The notes below the pieces were generated by a model. That model ran no database searches. It worked only from the letters and a program-made list of their open reading frames with translations, and had not been told where the DNA came from. Shown in pieces: positions 24,553 to 31,995 of a stretch of DNA of 39,725 bases. The DNA is from CBFDBF01 sp050295355. GTDB taxonomy: Bacteria; Pseudomonadota; Gammaproteobacteria; Chromatiales; Chromatiaceae. The position numbers and the translations under genes were made by a program. Location: the NCBI GenBank assembly GCA_050295355.1, contig JBNKPL010000007.1, positions 1 to 39,725 on the forward strand. Reading direction: 5' to 3'. Position 1 is the first letter of the stretch. Each line of letters begins with the position of its first letter.

Positions 24553-25350
24553 CTAGTTGGACTGCTTGTAGCTGGGGGTGTAGCTGGGTTTATAGGTGTT
24601 GGGGGTGGCCTTTGTACCTGAGCTATAAGACTTTGCATCACTCTTGAAGTCCGTGGAATCGGAATCATAGGTAGCGTCGCCTTTATAATCCGAGGCGTCC
24701 TTACCATAGGCGGCCTTGCCCTTGTAATCCGAAGAGTCCGAACCGTAAGTGGCATCGTCCTTATAGCCCGTGGCATCGGAGCCGTAGCTGCTGTCATAGG
24801 CCTTGGTGTTGTCCTTGGGTGTAGACGAGGAATCGGGCGAAAGCTCGGACTCCTGGCGCAGATGAAAAATAATGGATTGGGAGGTGATCAGGAACGTACC
24901 ATTGGCGTCCGCCACCTTGACCACCACCGTGTGGGATCCCCGGGTCAGTCCGCTTAACATCACCGTCGTTTGGGTAACCGCCTGCTCCAGCGCCTGGCCA
25001 TCCAGAAACAGCTTGTACTGATGTCCCTGCAGCAGGGTCGGCACCAGGGAGAACTGAACCTGCACCTCGCCCTTATTGCTGCGCACGGTTTCGTTCATTT
25101 CCGGCTTGGTAATTTCCAGCTTTTCATAACCCTCGCCATCGGCTTGGGCCGCATCTTTGGCGCCGGCGTCAGCAACCGTTTTAGGCGTATAGGTGACGGC
25201 CTTCGGCAGTTTCAGCTCTTCCGCGCCCTCCACGGGCGGACGTTCGGAATAGTGCACCTTGCCATTCTCATCCTTCCATTTATACATGGCGCCGCTAACG
25301 GCGGGTGCAATCGTCAGGCACAGGGCCAAAAGAAACCATTTCTTAATCAT
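24553..25350 (-). CDS. DUF4124 domain protein with low-complexity repeat tail
   Basis: A 265-aa exported protein. Signal peptide 1-21 (ending VSGA); DUF4124 motif about 22-40 (MYKWKDENGKVHYSERPP); an Ig-like beta domain about 80-165 (GEVQVQFSLVPTLLQGHQYKL, GSHTVVVKVADANG); then a hydrophilic tail rich in S, D, Y and K with four 13-residue repeats (189-240), ending TPSYKQSN. I chose ATG 25350, in front of the signal peptide. Function unknown; it lies between glnA and ntrBC, possibly a cell-envelope protein under nitrogen control. Confidence 0.88.
   Translation of the reverse strand: MIKKWFLLALCLTIAPAVSGAMYKWKDENGKVHYSERPPVEGAEELKLPKAVTYTPKTVADAGAKDAAQADGEGYEKLEITKPEMNETVRSNKGEVQVQFSLVPTLLQGHQYKLFLDGQALEQAVTQTTVMLSGLTRGSHTVVVKVADANGTFLITSQSIIFHLRQESELSPDSSSTPKDNTKAYDSSYGSDATGYKDDATYGSDSSDYKGKAAYGKDASDYKGDATYDSDSTDFKSDAKSYSSGTKATPNTYKPSYTPSYKQSN
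24631..24786 (-). repeat. Four tandem 39-bp units encoding a 13-aa repeat
   Basis: Within the DUF4124 gene, residues 189-240 are YGSDATGYKDDAT, YGSDSSDYKGKAA, YGKDASDYKGDAT and YDSDSTDFKSDAK. That is exactly four copies of 13 aa with pattern Y-x-x-D-x-[ST]-x-[YF]-K-x-x-A-x, arisen by tandem duplication of 39 bp. Confidence 0.9.
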
Positions 25351-25450
25351 GGTGTTGAGAATAGACCAGCAAGGGCGAAGCAACAACCGTTTTCCCGGAC
25401 CAACCGCACGGATTTGCGGATAAACGTCCCTATCTTCCGCTATTTTTTCT

Positions 25451-25484
25451 CACAAAAAGAAACGCCCCCTGAAGAGGGGGCGTT
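25451..25484 (-). terminator. Rho-independent terminator of glnA
   Basis: A perfect 10-bp stem AACGCCCCCT / AGGGGGCGTT with loop GAAG (25461-25484) lies 27 bp after the glnA stop and is followed on the minus strand by TCTTTTTG. It likely separates glnA from the DUF4124-ntrBC genes, at least partly. Confidence 0.85.
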
Positions 25485-25511
25485 CCGTTTACTGCCTGAG
25501 TGATTTCTCGA

Positions 25512-26918
25512 TCAGAGGCTGAAGTACATATCGAACTCCACCGGATGGGTGGTCATGCGCATGCGGGTGACCTCTTCCATCTTCAGAGCAATGTAGCCAT
25601 CGATCAGGTCGTCGGTGAACACGCCGCCCGCCTTGAGGAACTCACGATCCGCATCCAGCGCGTCCAGGGCCTGATCCAGGCTGTGACAGACGGTGGGGAT
25701 ACCGGCCGCTTCTTCCGCCGGCAGGTCGTACAGGTCCTTGTCCATGGCGTCGCCCGGGTGGATCTTGTTCTGGATACCGTCCAGGCCGGCCATCATCATG
25801 GCGGAGAAGGCCAGGTAGGGGTTGGCGGTGGGATCCGGGAAGCGCACCTCGATGCGACGGCCCTTGGGGCTGGAGACCCATGGAATACGGATGGAGGCGG
25901 AACGGTTGCGGGCGGAGTAGGCCAGCATGACCGGGGCTTCGAAGCCGGGCACCAGACGCTTGTAGGAGTTGGTGGAGGCGTTGGTGAAGGCGTTCAGGGC
26001 GCGGGCATGCTTGATGATGCCGCCGATGTAGTAGAGCGCGGCCTCGGAAAGGCCACCGTACTGGTCGCCGGCGAAGATGTTCTCACCGCCCTTGGCGATG
26101 GACTGGTGCACGTGCATACCGGAACCGTTGTCGCCCACCAGCGGCTTGGGCATGAAGGTGACGGTCTTGCCGTAGGCGTGGGCCACATTCCAGGTCACAT
26201 ACTTCTGGATCTGCACCCAGTCGGCGCGCTCCACCAGGGTGGAGAACTTGGTGCCGATTTCGCACTGGCCCGCGGTGGCCACTTCGTGGTGGTGCACTTC
26301 AACGGGGACGCCCATCTCTTCCATGGCCAGGCACATGGCGCCACGGATGTCGTTCAGGGAATCGACCGGCGGAACCGGGAAGTAACCGCCCTTCAAGCCG
26401 GGACGGTGACCGATGTTGCCGTCTTCGTAGACGCGCTCGGAGTTCCACTCGGCCTCTTCGGAATCCACTTTATAGAAAGCGCCGCTCATGTCGGCGCCCC
26501 AGCGCACGTCGTCCAGAATGAAGAATTCAGGCTCGGGACCGAAGTAGGCGGCGTCACCGATGCCGGTGGATTGCAGATAGGCCTCGGCGCGCTTGGCCAC
26601 GGAGCGCGGATCGCGCTCGTAGCCTTCCATGGTGGAGGGCTCAAGGATGTCGCAACGGATGTTCAGGGTGGCCTCATCGGCGAAGGGGTCGAGGATGGCG
26701 GTTGCCGGCTCCGGCATCAGCACCATGTCGGACTCGTTGATGCCCTTCCAGCCAGCGATGGAGGAGCCGTCGAACATTTTGCCGTCGGTAAACAGGTCCT
26801 CATCAACTATATGGGCCGGCACGGAAACGTGCTGTTCCTTACCGCGGGTGTCGGTGAAGCGGAAATCCACGAACTTCACGTCGTTGTCTTTAATCATCTT
26901 CAGAACATTCGAAGGCAT
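25512..26918 (-). CDS. glnA: Glutamine synthetase, type I (GlnA)
   Basis: A 468-aa dodecameric enzyme making glutamine from glutamate, ammonia and ATP (E. coli 469 aa). Motifs: MFDGSSIAGWKGI (Asp latch), PEPEFFILDD, NGSGMHVHQS, KRLVPGFEAPV and MDKDLYDLP, the last containing the Tyr that is adenylylated in GSI-beta enzymes. ATG 26918 is preceded by GGAGAAGAGC; upstream extension is not conserved. The 338-bp upstream gap holds a sigma-54-type promoter and NtrC-like sites. It lies upstream of ntrB-ntrC, as in enterobacteria. Confidence 0.98.
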   Translation of the reverse strand: MPSNVLKMIKDNDVKFVDFRFTDTRGKEQHVSVPAHIVDEDLFTDGKMFDGSSIAGWKGINESDMVLMPEPATAILDPFADEATLNIRCDILEPSTMEGYERDPRSVAKRAEAYLQSTGIGDAAYFGPEPEFFILDDVRWGADMSGAFYKVDSEEAEWNSERVYEDGNIGHRPGLKGGYFPVPPVDSLNDIRGAMCLAMEEMGVPVEVHHHEVATAGQCEIGTKFSTLVERADWVQIQKYVTWNVAHAYGKTVTFMPKPLVGDNGSGMHVHQSIAKGGENIFAGDQYGGLSEAALYYIGGIIKHARALNAFTNASTNSYKRLVPGFEAPVMLAYSARNRSASIRIPWVSSPKGRRIEVRFPDPTANPYLAFSAMMMAGLDGIQNKIHPGDAMDKDLYDLPAEEAAGIPTVCHSLDQALDALDADREFLKAGGVFTDDLIDGYIALKMEEVTRMRMTTHPVEFDMYFSL

Positions 26919-27013
26919 TGCTCTTCTCCACAATATTGCGTTTGTCGGTTGACCGCTGGGGCCGTCTGTAACCCCCAACGGTATAGATTAGGGATTGAAT
27001 TCCGTTCAGTTTT

Positions 27014-27029
27014 AGCAGATTACATGCCA
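27014..27029 (-). promoter_or_regulatory. Sigma-54 promoter of glnA (candidate)
   Basis: On the minus strand TGGCATGTAATCTGCT fits the sigma-54 pattern TGGCAC-N5-TTGC with GG and GC exactly 10 nt apart and two mismatches. The predicted start of transcription is near 27003, giving an 85-nt leader before the glnA ATG. NtrC-like sites lie upstream (centres 27225 and 27256). Confidence 0.7.
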
Positions 27030-27216
27030 GAGGGAGAGAGCATAATACTCCTCTGGATATTCTCTTTGAAGCCTCGGCCGCCAATATCTCTAAACCGTCC
27101 TAAAAACATACGGTTAACCTCTCCTGGAAAGCGCCTTGAGAGCCGCCCGGCCCGTACAGAATCAGGATAGGGTCCACGCCAGAAGACCACCAAGGGCGTT
27201 AAGTCAAAAGAGGGTA

Positions 27217-27233
27217 TGCACAATAATAGTGCG
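27217..27233. promoter_or_regulatory. NtrC-binding-site-like palindrome 1 upstream of glnA
   Basis: TGCACAATAATAGTGCG matches the TGCAC-N7-GTGCA arrangement of NtrC sites with one mismatch in the right arm. Its centre is about 220 bp upstream of the predicted glnA start. It is spaced 31 bp (about three helical turns) from site 2, close to the 32-bp spacing of the two strong sites at E. coli glnA. Confidence 0.62.
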
Positions 27234-27247
27234 CCGTATTTCCCGGG

Positions 27248-27264
27248 CGCACCGTATTAGTGCG
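27248..27264. promoter_or_regulatory. NtrC-binding-site-like palindrome 2 upstream of glnA
   Basis: CGCACCGTATTAGTGCG has perfect GCAC-N7-GTGC symmetry, extended by the outer C/G pair. It overlaps the stop codon of the cation-efflux gene. Together with site 1 it forms a paired enhancer-like arrangement. Confidence 0.62.
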
Positions 27265-28417
27265 CGCTATAAAAAATTCTCACTTCCCCAAACCCCGGCC
27301 GCTCCGCCAGGGCGCGCTGCAAAAGGAGCGGCAACGCCCTACGCTCCTCTTCATCACACAGGTTTTCAAGGGAGAAATAGAGGTCCACATCGATCCTGCC
27401 GTCCAGATAGTGGAGGATAACCCGCTCCCGTTTCCCCGCCGCTTCAATATCCTTCCAGGCATCATTCAGCCGGGACAGGGCCTCTTTGCGCAGGGGAAGG
27501 CCGTGACAGGGCGCGGCCTTTTCGTCATCCTCGGGGTCGATATGCACCGTGACATCGCTGACCTCCTGAAACGCCTCCTGCAGGGTGTCGATCACCGTCT
27601 GGCTGATCATGTGCCCCTCGGAGACGCTGATCCGCGGCTCCACCAGCACATGCACGTCCACGCTCGCCTGTCCCCCCATGCGCCTTGTGCGCAACATATG
27701 GATATCCTTCACCCCGCCGATGGAGCGGATGGCCTCACGTATCTTCTCCAACCGCTCTTCGTCCAGGCCCGCATCCACCAGTTCATGAAAGGCGGAAAAT
27801 CCCAAATCCCAGCCGATCTTCGCCACCATCAGGGCCACGCCCACCGCGGCGATGGCGTCCAGATAGGGCAACCCCGCCATGGTGCCGCCCACGCCCACCA
27901 GCACAACCACGGAAGAGATGGCGTCCGAACGGTGGTGCCAGGCGTTGGCCTTGAGCATGTCGGAGCGATGCTTTCTGGCCACCACCATGGTGTACTGATA
28001 CAGCCCTTCGTTGGCCAGGATGGAGAACAGCGCGGCGCCGAGGGCCCACAGCCCGGGCGAGGTCAAACGCTCAGGCGAAAACAGGCGGTCGGTGGCGTCC
28101 CAGGCGATACCGATGGCGGCCAACACCAGCAGAGCGGCCAGACCCAGGGTGGCCGCGGTCTCGAAGCGGCCGTGGCCATAGGGGTGTTTTTCGTCCGGGC
28201 CGTGGTGGGCATGGTACGCCGCCCAATAGACCAGGGCATCGGACATCAGATCGGACAGGGAGTGGATACCGTCCGCCACCAGTGCCTGGGACTGGGCCAG
28301 CCAGCCGATCACCATCTTGGCGATGGCCAGGATAGTGTTGATCACGGCGCTGACGATGGTCACCCGTTTGGTATCGCCGCCCCGCGAATGCAGATGTCCC
28401 GCGTGCTGACCGCCCAT
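27257..28417 (-). CDS. Cation diffusion facilitator family transporter
   Basis: A 386-aa inner-membrane CDF exporter (FieF/MamM-like), using proton antiport to expel divalent metals such as Zn, Fe or Cd. Six membrane helices (about 20-210) carry the metal-site motifs VADGIHSLSDLMSD (helix 2) and NAWHHRSDAISS (helix 5). A cytoplasmic dimerisation domain follows (about 215-300), then a C-terminal extension of about 80 residues that ordinary FieF lacks. ATG 28417 is preceded by GGGAGGAGG and overlaps the tusA stop by 1 bp, so it is translationally tied to the sulfur genes. Confidence 0.93.
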   Translation of the reverse strand: MGGQHAGHLHSRGGDTKRVTIVSAVINTILAIAKMVIGWLAQSQALVADGIHSLSDLMSDALVYWAAYHAHHGPDEKHPYGHGRFETAATLGLAALLVLAAIGIAWDATDRLFSPERLTSPGLWALGAALFSILANEGLYQYTMVVARKHRSDMLKANAWHHRSDAISSVVVLVGVGGTMAGLPYLDAIAAVGVALMVAKIGWDLGFSAFHELVDAGLDEERLEKIREAIRSIGGVKDIHMLRTRRMGGQASVDVHVLVEPRISVSEGHMISQTVIDTLQEAFQEVSDVTVHIDPEDDEKAAPCHGLPLRKEALSRLNDAWKDIEAAGKRERVILHYLDGRIDVDLYFSLENLCDEEERRALPLLLQRALAERPGFGEVRIFYSAH

Positions 28418-28653
28418 CAATCCTCCTCCCTGCCTATCCGCACCAGGACAATATATTCCCTCCCTTCGGTGCGTGTCTCCACCACCTCGTGACCGTTGAT
28501 CCGCGCCCAGGCAGGAATATCGCTCAACACGCCGGGGTCGGTGCAAACCGCCTCCAGTTCATCCCCCGGCTGCAACTCCTGCACCCGGTTCTGCACCCGG
28601 ATCACGGGCATGGGACAGAGCAGGTTCCGGCAGTCCAGTTGCTCCCGGCTCAT
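28417..28653 (-). CDS. TusA-family sulfur carrier protein
   Basis: A 78-aa SirA/TusA-fold protein. The signature LDCRNLLCPMPVI places the sulfur-carrying Cys in the CPxP motif (C13). TusA-family proteins pass persulfide sulfur in tRNA thiolation, molybdenum-cofactor synthesis or sulfur oxidation. ATG 28653 forms an ATGA overlap with the PP-loop gene stop and has GGAG 8 nt upstream; a GTG at 28662 is less likely. Partnership with the upstream PP-loop ATPase is suggested by the overlap. Confidence 0.92.
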   Translation of the reverse strand: MSREQLDCRNLLCPMPVIRVQNRVQELQPGDELEAVCTDPGVLSDIPAWARINGHEVVETRTEGREYIVLVRIGREED

Positions 28654-29693
28654 ACCATCCACTCCTGCGGGATTTCCGCGGGCGGGAGGGGCGGCACCGA
28701 AAGGGTGCGCACCGCGCCCTCACTCTCCCGCAGCTCCAGCTCCACCCGCTCGGCGTTTTTCCCCTGGCTGTAGCGGGCGGTGATACGGGCCGCCAGTTCG
28801 ATATCGCTTTCGCTCACCTCGCCGTCGATCAACACCAGGGGTCCGGCGTGGCTGGTGGTCTTGAGGCTGAGAAACTTGTTGCGGTAACCCTGCAGGAAAT
28901 TCCCCTCCCCCTCCTCGCGGGAGATGATGAGCTTGAAGTGGGACGCCGGACGCAGATGCCGCCCCACCTTGAGCAGCATGATGTCGTCCATATCGTATTC
29001 ACGGCTGCCCCGCGCCTGCCACAGGTCCGCCAGCTTGTGCGAATACTGCTCATCGGTGAGGAAACAGCAGCCTCCCGCGGGCTGGGCATAGTCCTCAAAG
29101 CCGAACTTCTTGGCCAGCGCCATCTGCGGTTTACGGCTGCGGCCGCTGAAATCGTAGAGTTTTTCCCGTTCCACCCAGCCTTCCCGCTCGGGCCTGGTCT
29201 CGGGCAAATTCCGGGCCGACAGCGGGCGCAGCAGCAGATCATCCGCGCCCGAGTGCTTCGACACCACGGGCATGGTGTCCTTGCGCTGGGACATGGGGCG
29301 CTGGCCCACCACCTCGCCCGTGATGATGAAATCGAAGCCGTTCTTTTCGATCCACTCCAGCGCCTTCTTCACCATGAAGATCTTGCAGTCGAGACAGGGG
29401 TTGAGGTTGGCGCCGTAGCCGTACTTGGGATGCAGCAGCACCTCTTTGTACTCCTCCACGATATCCACGATGTGGAGCTTCATGCCCAACTGTTCCGCCA
29501 CCCACAGGGCGTTGTTGCGCTTCGGCTTGGCGCGGTCCTTTTTGCGGATGGCGTGGGTGTGCCCCTCCACACAGAATCCCGTGAAGAAATTGATCCCCTC
29601 CACATGGACGCCCTGCTCCTGGACCACCTTGGCTGCCAGAAGGGAGTCGAGACCGCCGGAGATAAGGGCAACCGCCTTGCGCTGTTTGGACAT
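28650..29693 (-). CDS. PP-loop ATPase of the ThiI/MnmA-like superfamily with C-terminal NFACT-R-like domain
   Basis: A 347-aa protein with an adenine-nucleotide alpha-hydrolase PP-loop SGGLDSLLAAK (13-23), as in tRNA-thiolating enzymes that adenylate a nucleobase before sulfur insertion. Conserved Cys pairs are NPCLDCK (about 99-105) and GGCCFLTD (about 208-215). The C-terminal about 100 residues (LKVGRHLRPASHFKLIISREEGE) resemble the NFACT-R/DUF814 domain. There is no THUMP domain, so it is not classical ThiI. It is first in an overlapping unit with tusA and the CDF gene, implying a TusA-fed sulfur transfer to an unknown substrate, perhaps tRNA. Confidence 0.85.
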   Translation of the reverse strand: MSKQRKAVALISGGLDSLLAAKVVQEQGVHVEGINFFTGFCVEGHTHAIRKKDRAKPKRNNALWVAEQLGMKLHIVDIVEEYKEVLLHPKYGYGANLNPCLDCKIFMVKKALEWIEKNGFDFIITGEVVGQRPMSQRKDTMPVVSKHSGADDLLLRPLSARNLPETRPEREGWVEREKLYDFSGRSRKPQMALAKKFGFEDYAQPAGGCCFLTDEQYSHKLADLWQARGSREYDMDDIMLLKVGRHLRPASHFKLIISREEGEGNFLQGYRNKFLSLKTTSHAGPLVLIDGEVSESDIELAARITARYSQGKNAERVELELRESEGAVRTLSVPPLPPAEIPQEWMV

Positions 29694-29826
29694 AGGGAAA
29701 CGAAAGATTGATGGATTAAAGAGGGGTGAATTATACGCGAAACGGAGCGCTACTGTAGAACCGCAGATTCCACCGTAGCGCCATCACGGCGCCTGATTAG
29801 GAGGCGGTCAGCGCCTGGGATCAAGT

Positions 29827-30261
29827 TTAGGGCGGGATCACCTCCCACTTTTCCACCGCGCCTTTATACGGCTGGAACAGTGGATGCGGCTTGATTACCG
29901 CCGCGTCCTTCAAACGCAGGTACTCTTCAGGCGCACGCTGCCGTAATTTTCTCAGCAGGTGATCCATTTCATACTGGAGCTGCCCATCCGAGACCGGCAA
30001 TCGGGTCCGCACGCTTTTATTCAGTATCTTGCTGGTATTGAATCGGTATCCCCGCCGCTCCGCCTCCAGCGCCACATATTTGAGATAGGAGGCGATGGCG
30101 CCAAGGGGATTCCTGGTGTTTTTGAATCTAGCCAATTGCGGATGATTTCTATATCCGGCGGTCTCTTCCCGCAGAACCTTTTGCGCCAGCAGCCCTTCCC
30201 GCCACAATGCCACAAGCCCCTTGCCATCAAGATATTCGGGATGGATCGACCACAGTCTCAT
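29827..30261 (-). CDS. Pyr_excise family protein (annotated widely as pyrimidine dimer DNA glycosylase)
   Basis: A 144-aa protein of the family related to phage T4 endonuclease V (DenV). Typical features are MRLWSIHPEYLDGKGLVALW at the start, RNHPQLARFKNTRNPLGAIA, and RRGYRFNTSKI. T4 DenV uses an N-terminal Thr as nucleophile; this protein begins Met-Arg, so damage-glycosylase activity should not be assumed. The 133-bp gap upstream of the PP-loop gene shows only a GC-rich dyad region. Confidence 0.8.
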   Translation of the reverse strand: MRLWSIHPEYLDGKGLVALWREGLLAQKVLREETAGYRNHPQLARFKNTRNPLGAIASYLKYVALEAERRGYRFNTSKILNKSVRTRLPVSDGQLQYEMDHLLRKLRQRAPEEYLRLKDAAVIKPHPLFQPYKGAVEKWEVIPP

Positions 30262-30352
30262 GTCCTAGAGTTTAGAACATAAAATTGCCGATCATTGAGG
30301 GATCAAAAGTCAGGACACCAGACACCAACCCCCCGGGGATTGGCGCTCCATG

Positions 30353-30961
30353 TCACATCTGCTGCTCCCGCACCGCCAGGATTTTTCGCAACTGCCTGCC
30401 ATGCACCACCTGATGAACCGCCGCCATGATCAACCATTGATGGGGGTTCAACGGCCCGAACCAGGGGTGAGCGTGATAGTTGCGAATATCTTTATCTTCC
30501 ACCTTCGCTTCCAGGGTGCCCCGATACGATCCCAGAAAGCGCTCAAACTCATCGACGATATCCGGGCTGATTTCAACAAAGGGTTTGAACTCTTCAATCT
30601 TGACTACGAAATCCAGCTTTTCATTTTTGCTTAAACTGATGATGCCATCCCGGATGGTGCCGCCCACATAAATCAAATGCCACAACACCATGGCTGGAGA
30701 GTAATATCGTGAATTGTCTTCAATGCCCGCAATTCTCGGGATCAGAACCTTCTCGAACAAAACCTGCTTATCAAGTGCTTTTACATCCCTGAGGATTTTT
30801 GCCCCTTCGCGTTCAAAAAGATTCATCCCGGCATCCCAGGACATAAAGGTCTTGAGCAGAGGGAAGCCGACATGTCTTAAAAACAGCGCGTCTATAGCAG
30901 GCAACCCCTTGCCCGCGCTCCCCAACTGATCCTGGATTTTCTTGTCCTCTTCAGATTGCAT
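30353..30961 (-). CDS. DinB/YfiT-like putative metal-binding protein
   Basis: A 202-aa, mostly helical soluble protein. The DinB-like triad of His residues can be seen: His in MVLWHLIYV (about residue 94) and the HxxxH of AAVHQVVHGRQL (about 183-190) in the last helix. NYHAHPWFGPLNPHQW precedes it, resembling the DinB_2 group. Its activity is unknown; related proteins include thiol-S-transferases and hydrolases. Base composition is lower in GC than in the core genes. Confidence 0.75.
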   Translation of the reverse strand: MQSEEDKKIQDQLGSAGKGLPAIDALFLRHVGFPLLKTFMSWDAGMNLFEREGAKILRDVKALDKQVLFEKVLIPRIAGIEDNSRYYSPAMVLWHLIYVGGTIRDGIISLSKNEKLDFVVKIEEFKPFVEISPDIVDEFERFLGSYRGTLEAKVEDKDIRNYHAHPWFGPLNPHQWLIMAAVHQVVHGRQLRKILAVREQQM

Positions 30962-31054
30962 GTTGAGTTCCTACCGATGGCCGAAGGGCCGTCAATGAAA
31001 AAGCGGATCAGAGAACAATCTCCAACCCGCTTAATCAGATGCCACGAAATTGGC

Positions 31055-31201
31055 TTACCAGAAGTGGTCGCCGCAGCTATGCTGCCCGTCCTGATGGACA
31101 ACCGTATTGACGCATGAGTCGCCACAGGTGGGACAGGTTGAAGTGCAGAAGCCCAGGACCGAGTGGCTAAATTTATGGATCAGCTTGAGTAATTTCCTCA
31201 T
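31055..31201 (-). CDS. 48-aa Cys/His-rich microprotein
   Basis: A short ORF with a perfect AGGAGG ribosome site 5 nt before its ATG (31201) and a TAA at 31055. A basic N-terminus (MRKLLKLIHKF) precedes a Cys/His cluster: C19, C23, C26 and C30 in CTSTCPTCGDSC, then H36, H41, C43 and H46 near the end. The spacing suggests a small zinc ribbon or other metal/redox site. I do not recognise a family. It lies between the DinB-like gene and the MerR regulator, with a candidate promoter upstream. Confidence 0.72.
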   Translation of the reverse strand: MRKLLKLIHKFSHSVLGFCTSTCPTCGDSCVNTVVHQDGQHSCGDHFW

Positions 31202-31239
31202 CACTACCTCCTGTTAGTAATGTCCGCCAACCATAGAAC

Positions 31240-31268
31240 AACATAGTCCAGTAAGCCATGATAAACAA
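31240..31268 (-). promoter_or_regulatory. Candidate sigma-70 promoter for the 48-aa microprotein
   Basis: On the minus strand TTGTTT (31268-31263) and TATGTT (31245-31240) are separated by 17 bp, ending about 40 bp before the microprotein ATG. The hexamers are imperfect but the spacing is ideal. Confidence 0.38.
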
Positions 31269-31334
31269 GTGGTCCATTGGCCAGCGCCAAATATGGGTAA
31301 CTATTGGATCGGGGGCCCGACTCACCCGAAAGGG

Positions 31335-31366
31335 CACAAAAAAAGAAGGCCGCCCACTGGGCGCCC
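31335..31366 (-). terminator. Rho-independent terminator after the MerR-family gene
   Basis: A GC-rich stem of 9 bp with one mismatch (GGCCGCCCA / TGGGCGCCC, 31348-31366) starts 10 bp past the merR-type stop and is followed on the minus strand by TTCTTTTTTTG. Confidence 0.8.
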
Positions 31367-31375
31367 CCTATGTCA

Positions 31376-31897
31376 TCAGGCGCGTGACCACGCCCTTATT
31401 TTGCTGATTTCGCCCTGGTCGATACCCAGGGATTGCAGGAACTCCTCGTGGCCGTCGGGCTCCATTTTCTCGAACTGGCGGTGCCAATTACGCATATCGT
31501 CATCGTTAAGGCCGGCGGCCCGCATAATCTCCACCCAGCGATCTTTCGTTACCATGGTCATTTCTCCAAGTTCAGGGGTTTCAAGCATGTCCACGATCGC
31601 CCGCTGCTGTTTCTGCAAAGCGGAAATCTCCCGCTCCAGACGCAGAAACTGCTGTTGCAGGATTTTCTGACGTGAACTCTCCGCGTCATGACCGAGTAAA
31701 ACCTTGATCTCCGCCACTGGAATGCCGAGCCGGCGGTAGGAAACGATCTGTTGCAATCGCTCCGCCTGCCGTTCGGCATAGAGACGATAGCCATTTGCCG
31801 CCCGATGGGCCGGGGGCAACAAACCCTGGCGCTCATAATAGAGCAGGGTGCTACGAGAAATCCCGGCCTGTTTGGCGAGTTCGCTAATGGTAAGCAT
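31376..31897 (-). CDS. MerR-family transcriptional regulator
   Basis: A 173-aa activator/repressor. The N-terminal winged helix is LTISELAKQAGISRSTLLYY (2-21) with ERQGLLPP and GYRLY, followed by a dimerisation coiled coil (about 75-110). The effector part (about 115-173) contains KDRWVEIMRAAGLNDDDMRNW, seen in MerR proteins with a TipAS-like C-terminal segment. It has no metal-binding Cys, so the effector is likely organic or unknown. It may control itself or the neighbouring microprotein. Confidence 0.9.
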   Translation of the reverse strand: MLTISELAKQAGISRSTLLYYERQGLLPPAHRAANGYRLYAERQAERLQQIVSYRRLGIPVAEIKVLLGHDAESSRQKILQQQFLRLEREISALQKQQRAIVDMLETPELGEMTMVTKDRWVEIMRAAGLNDDDMRNWHRQFEKMEPDGHEEFLQSLGIDQGEISKIRAWSRA

Positions 31898-31995
31898 GAC
31901 AAGGCTCTCCGTTCATGACGGGGCCGATTCTCAACCCTGAACCTGTAGACAGGTCAATATGGCATTGTCATTCCAGCCCTTGAGGGAATGACGAT

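Noticed and set aside
25500..27170. Long plus-strand open frame of about 556 codons opposite glnA
   Set aside because: It is the antisense shadow of a highly conserved glnA and encodes Gly/Val/His-rich low-complexity sequence with no family resemblance.
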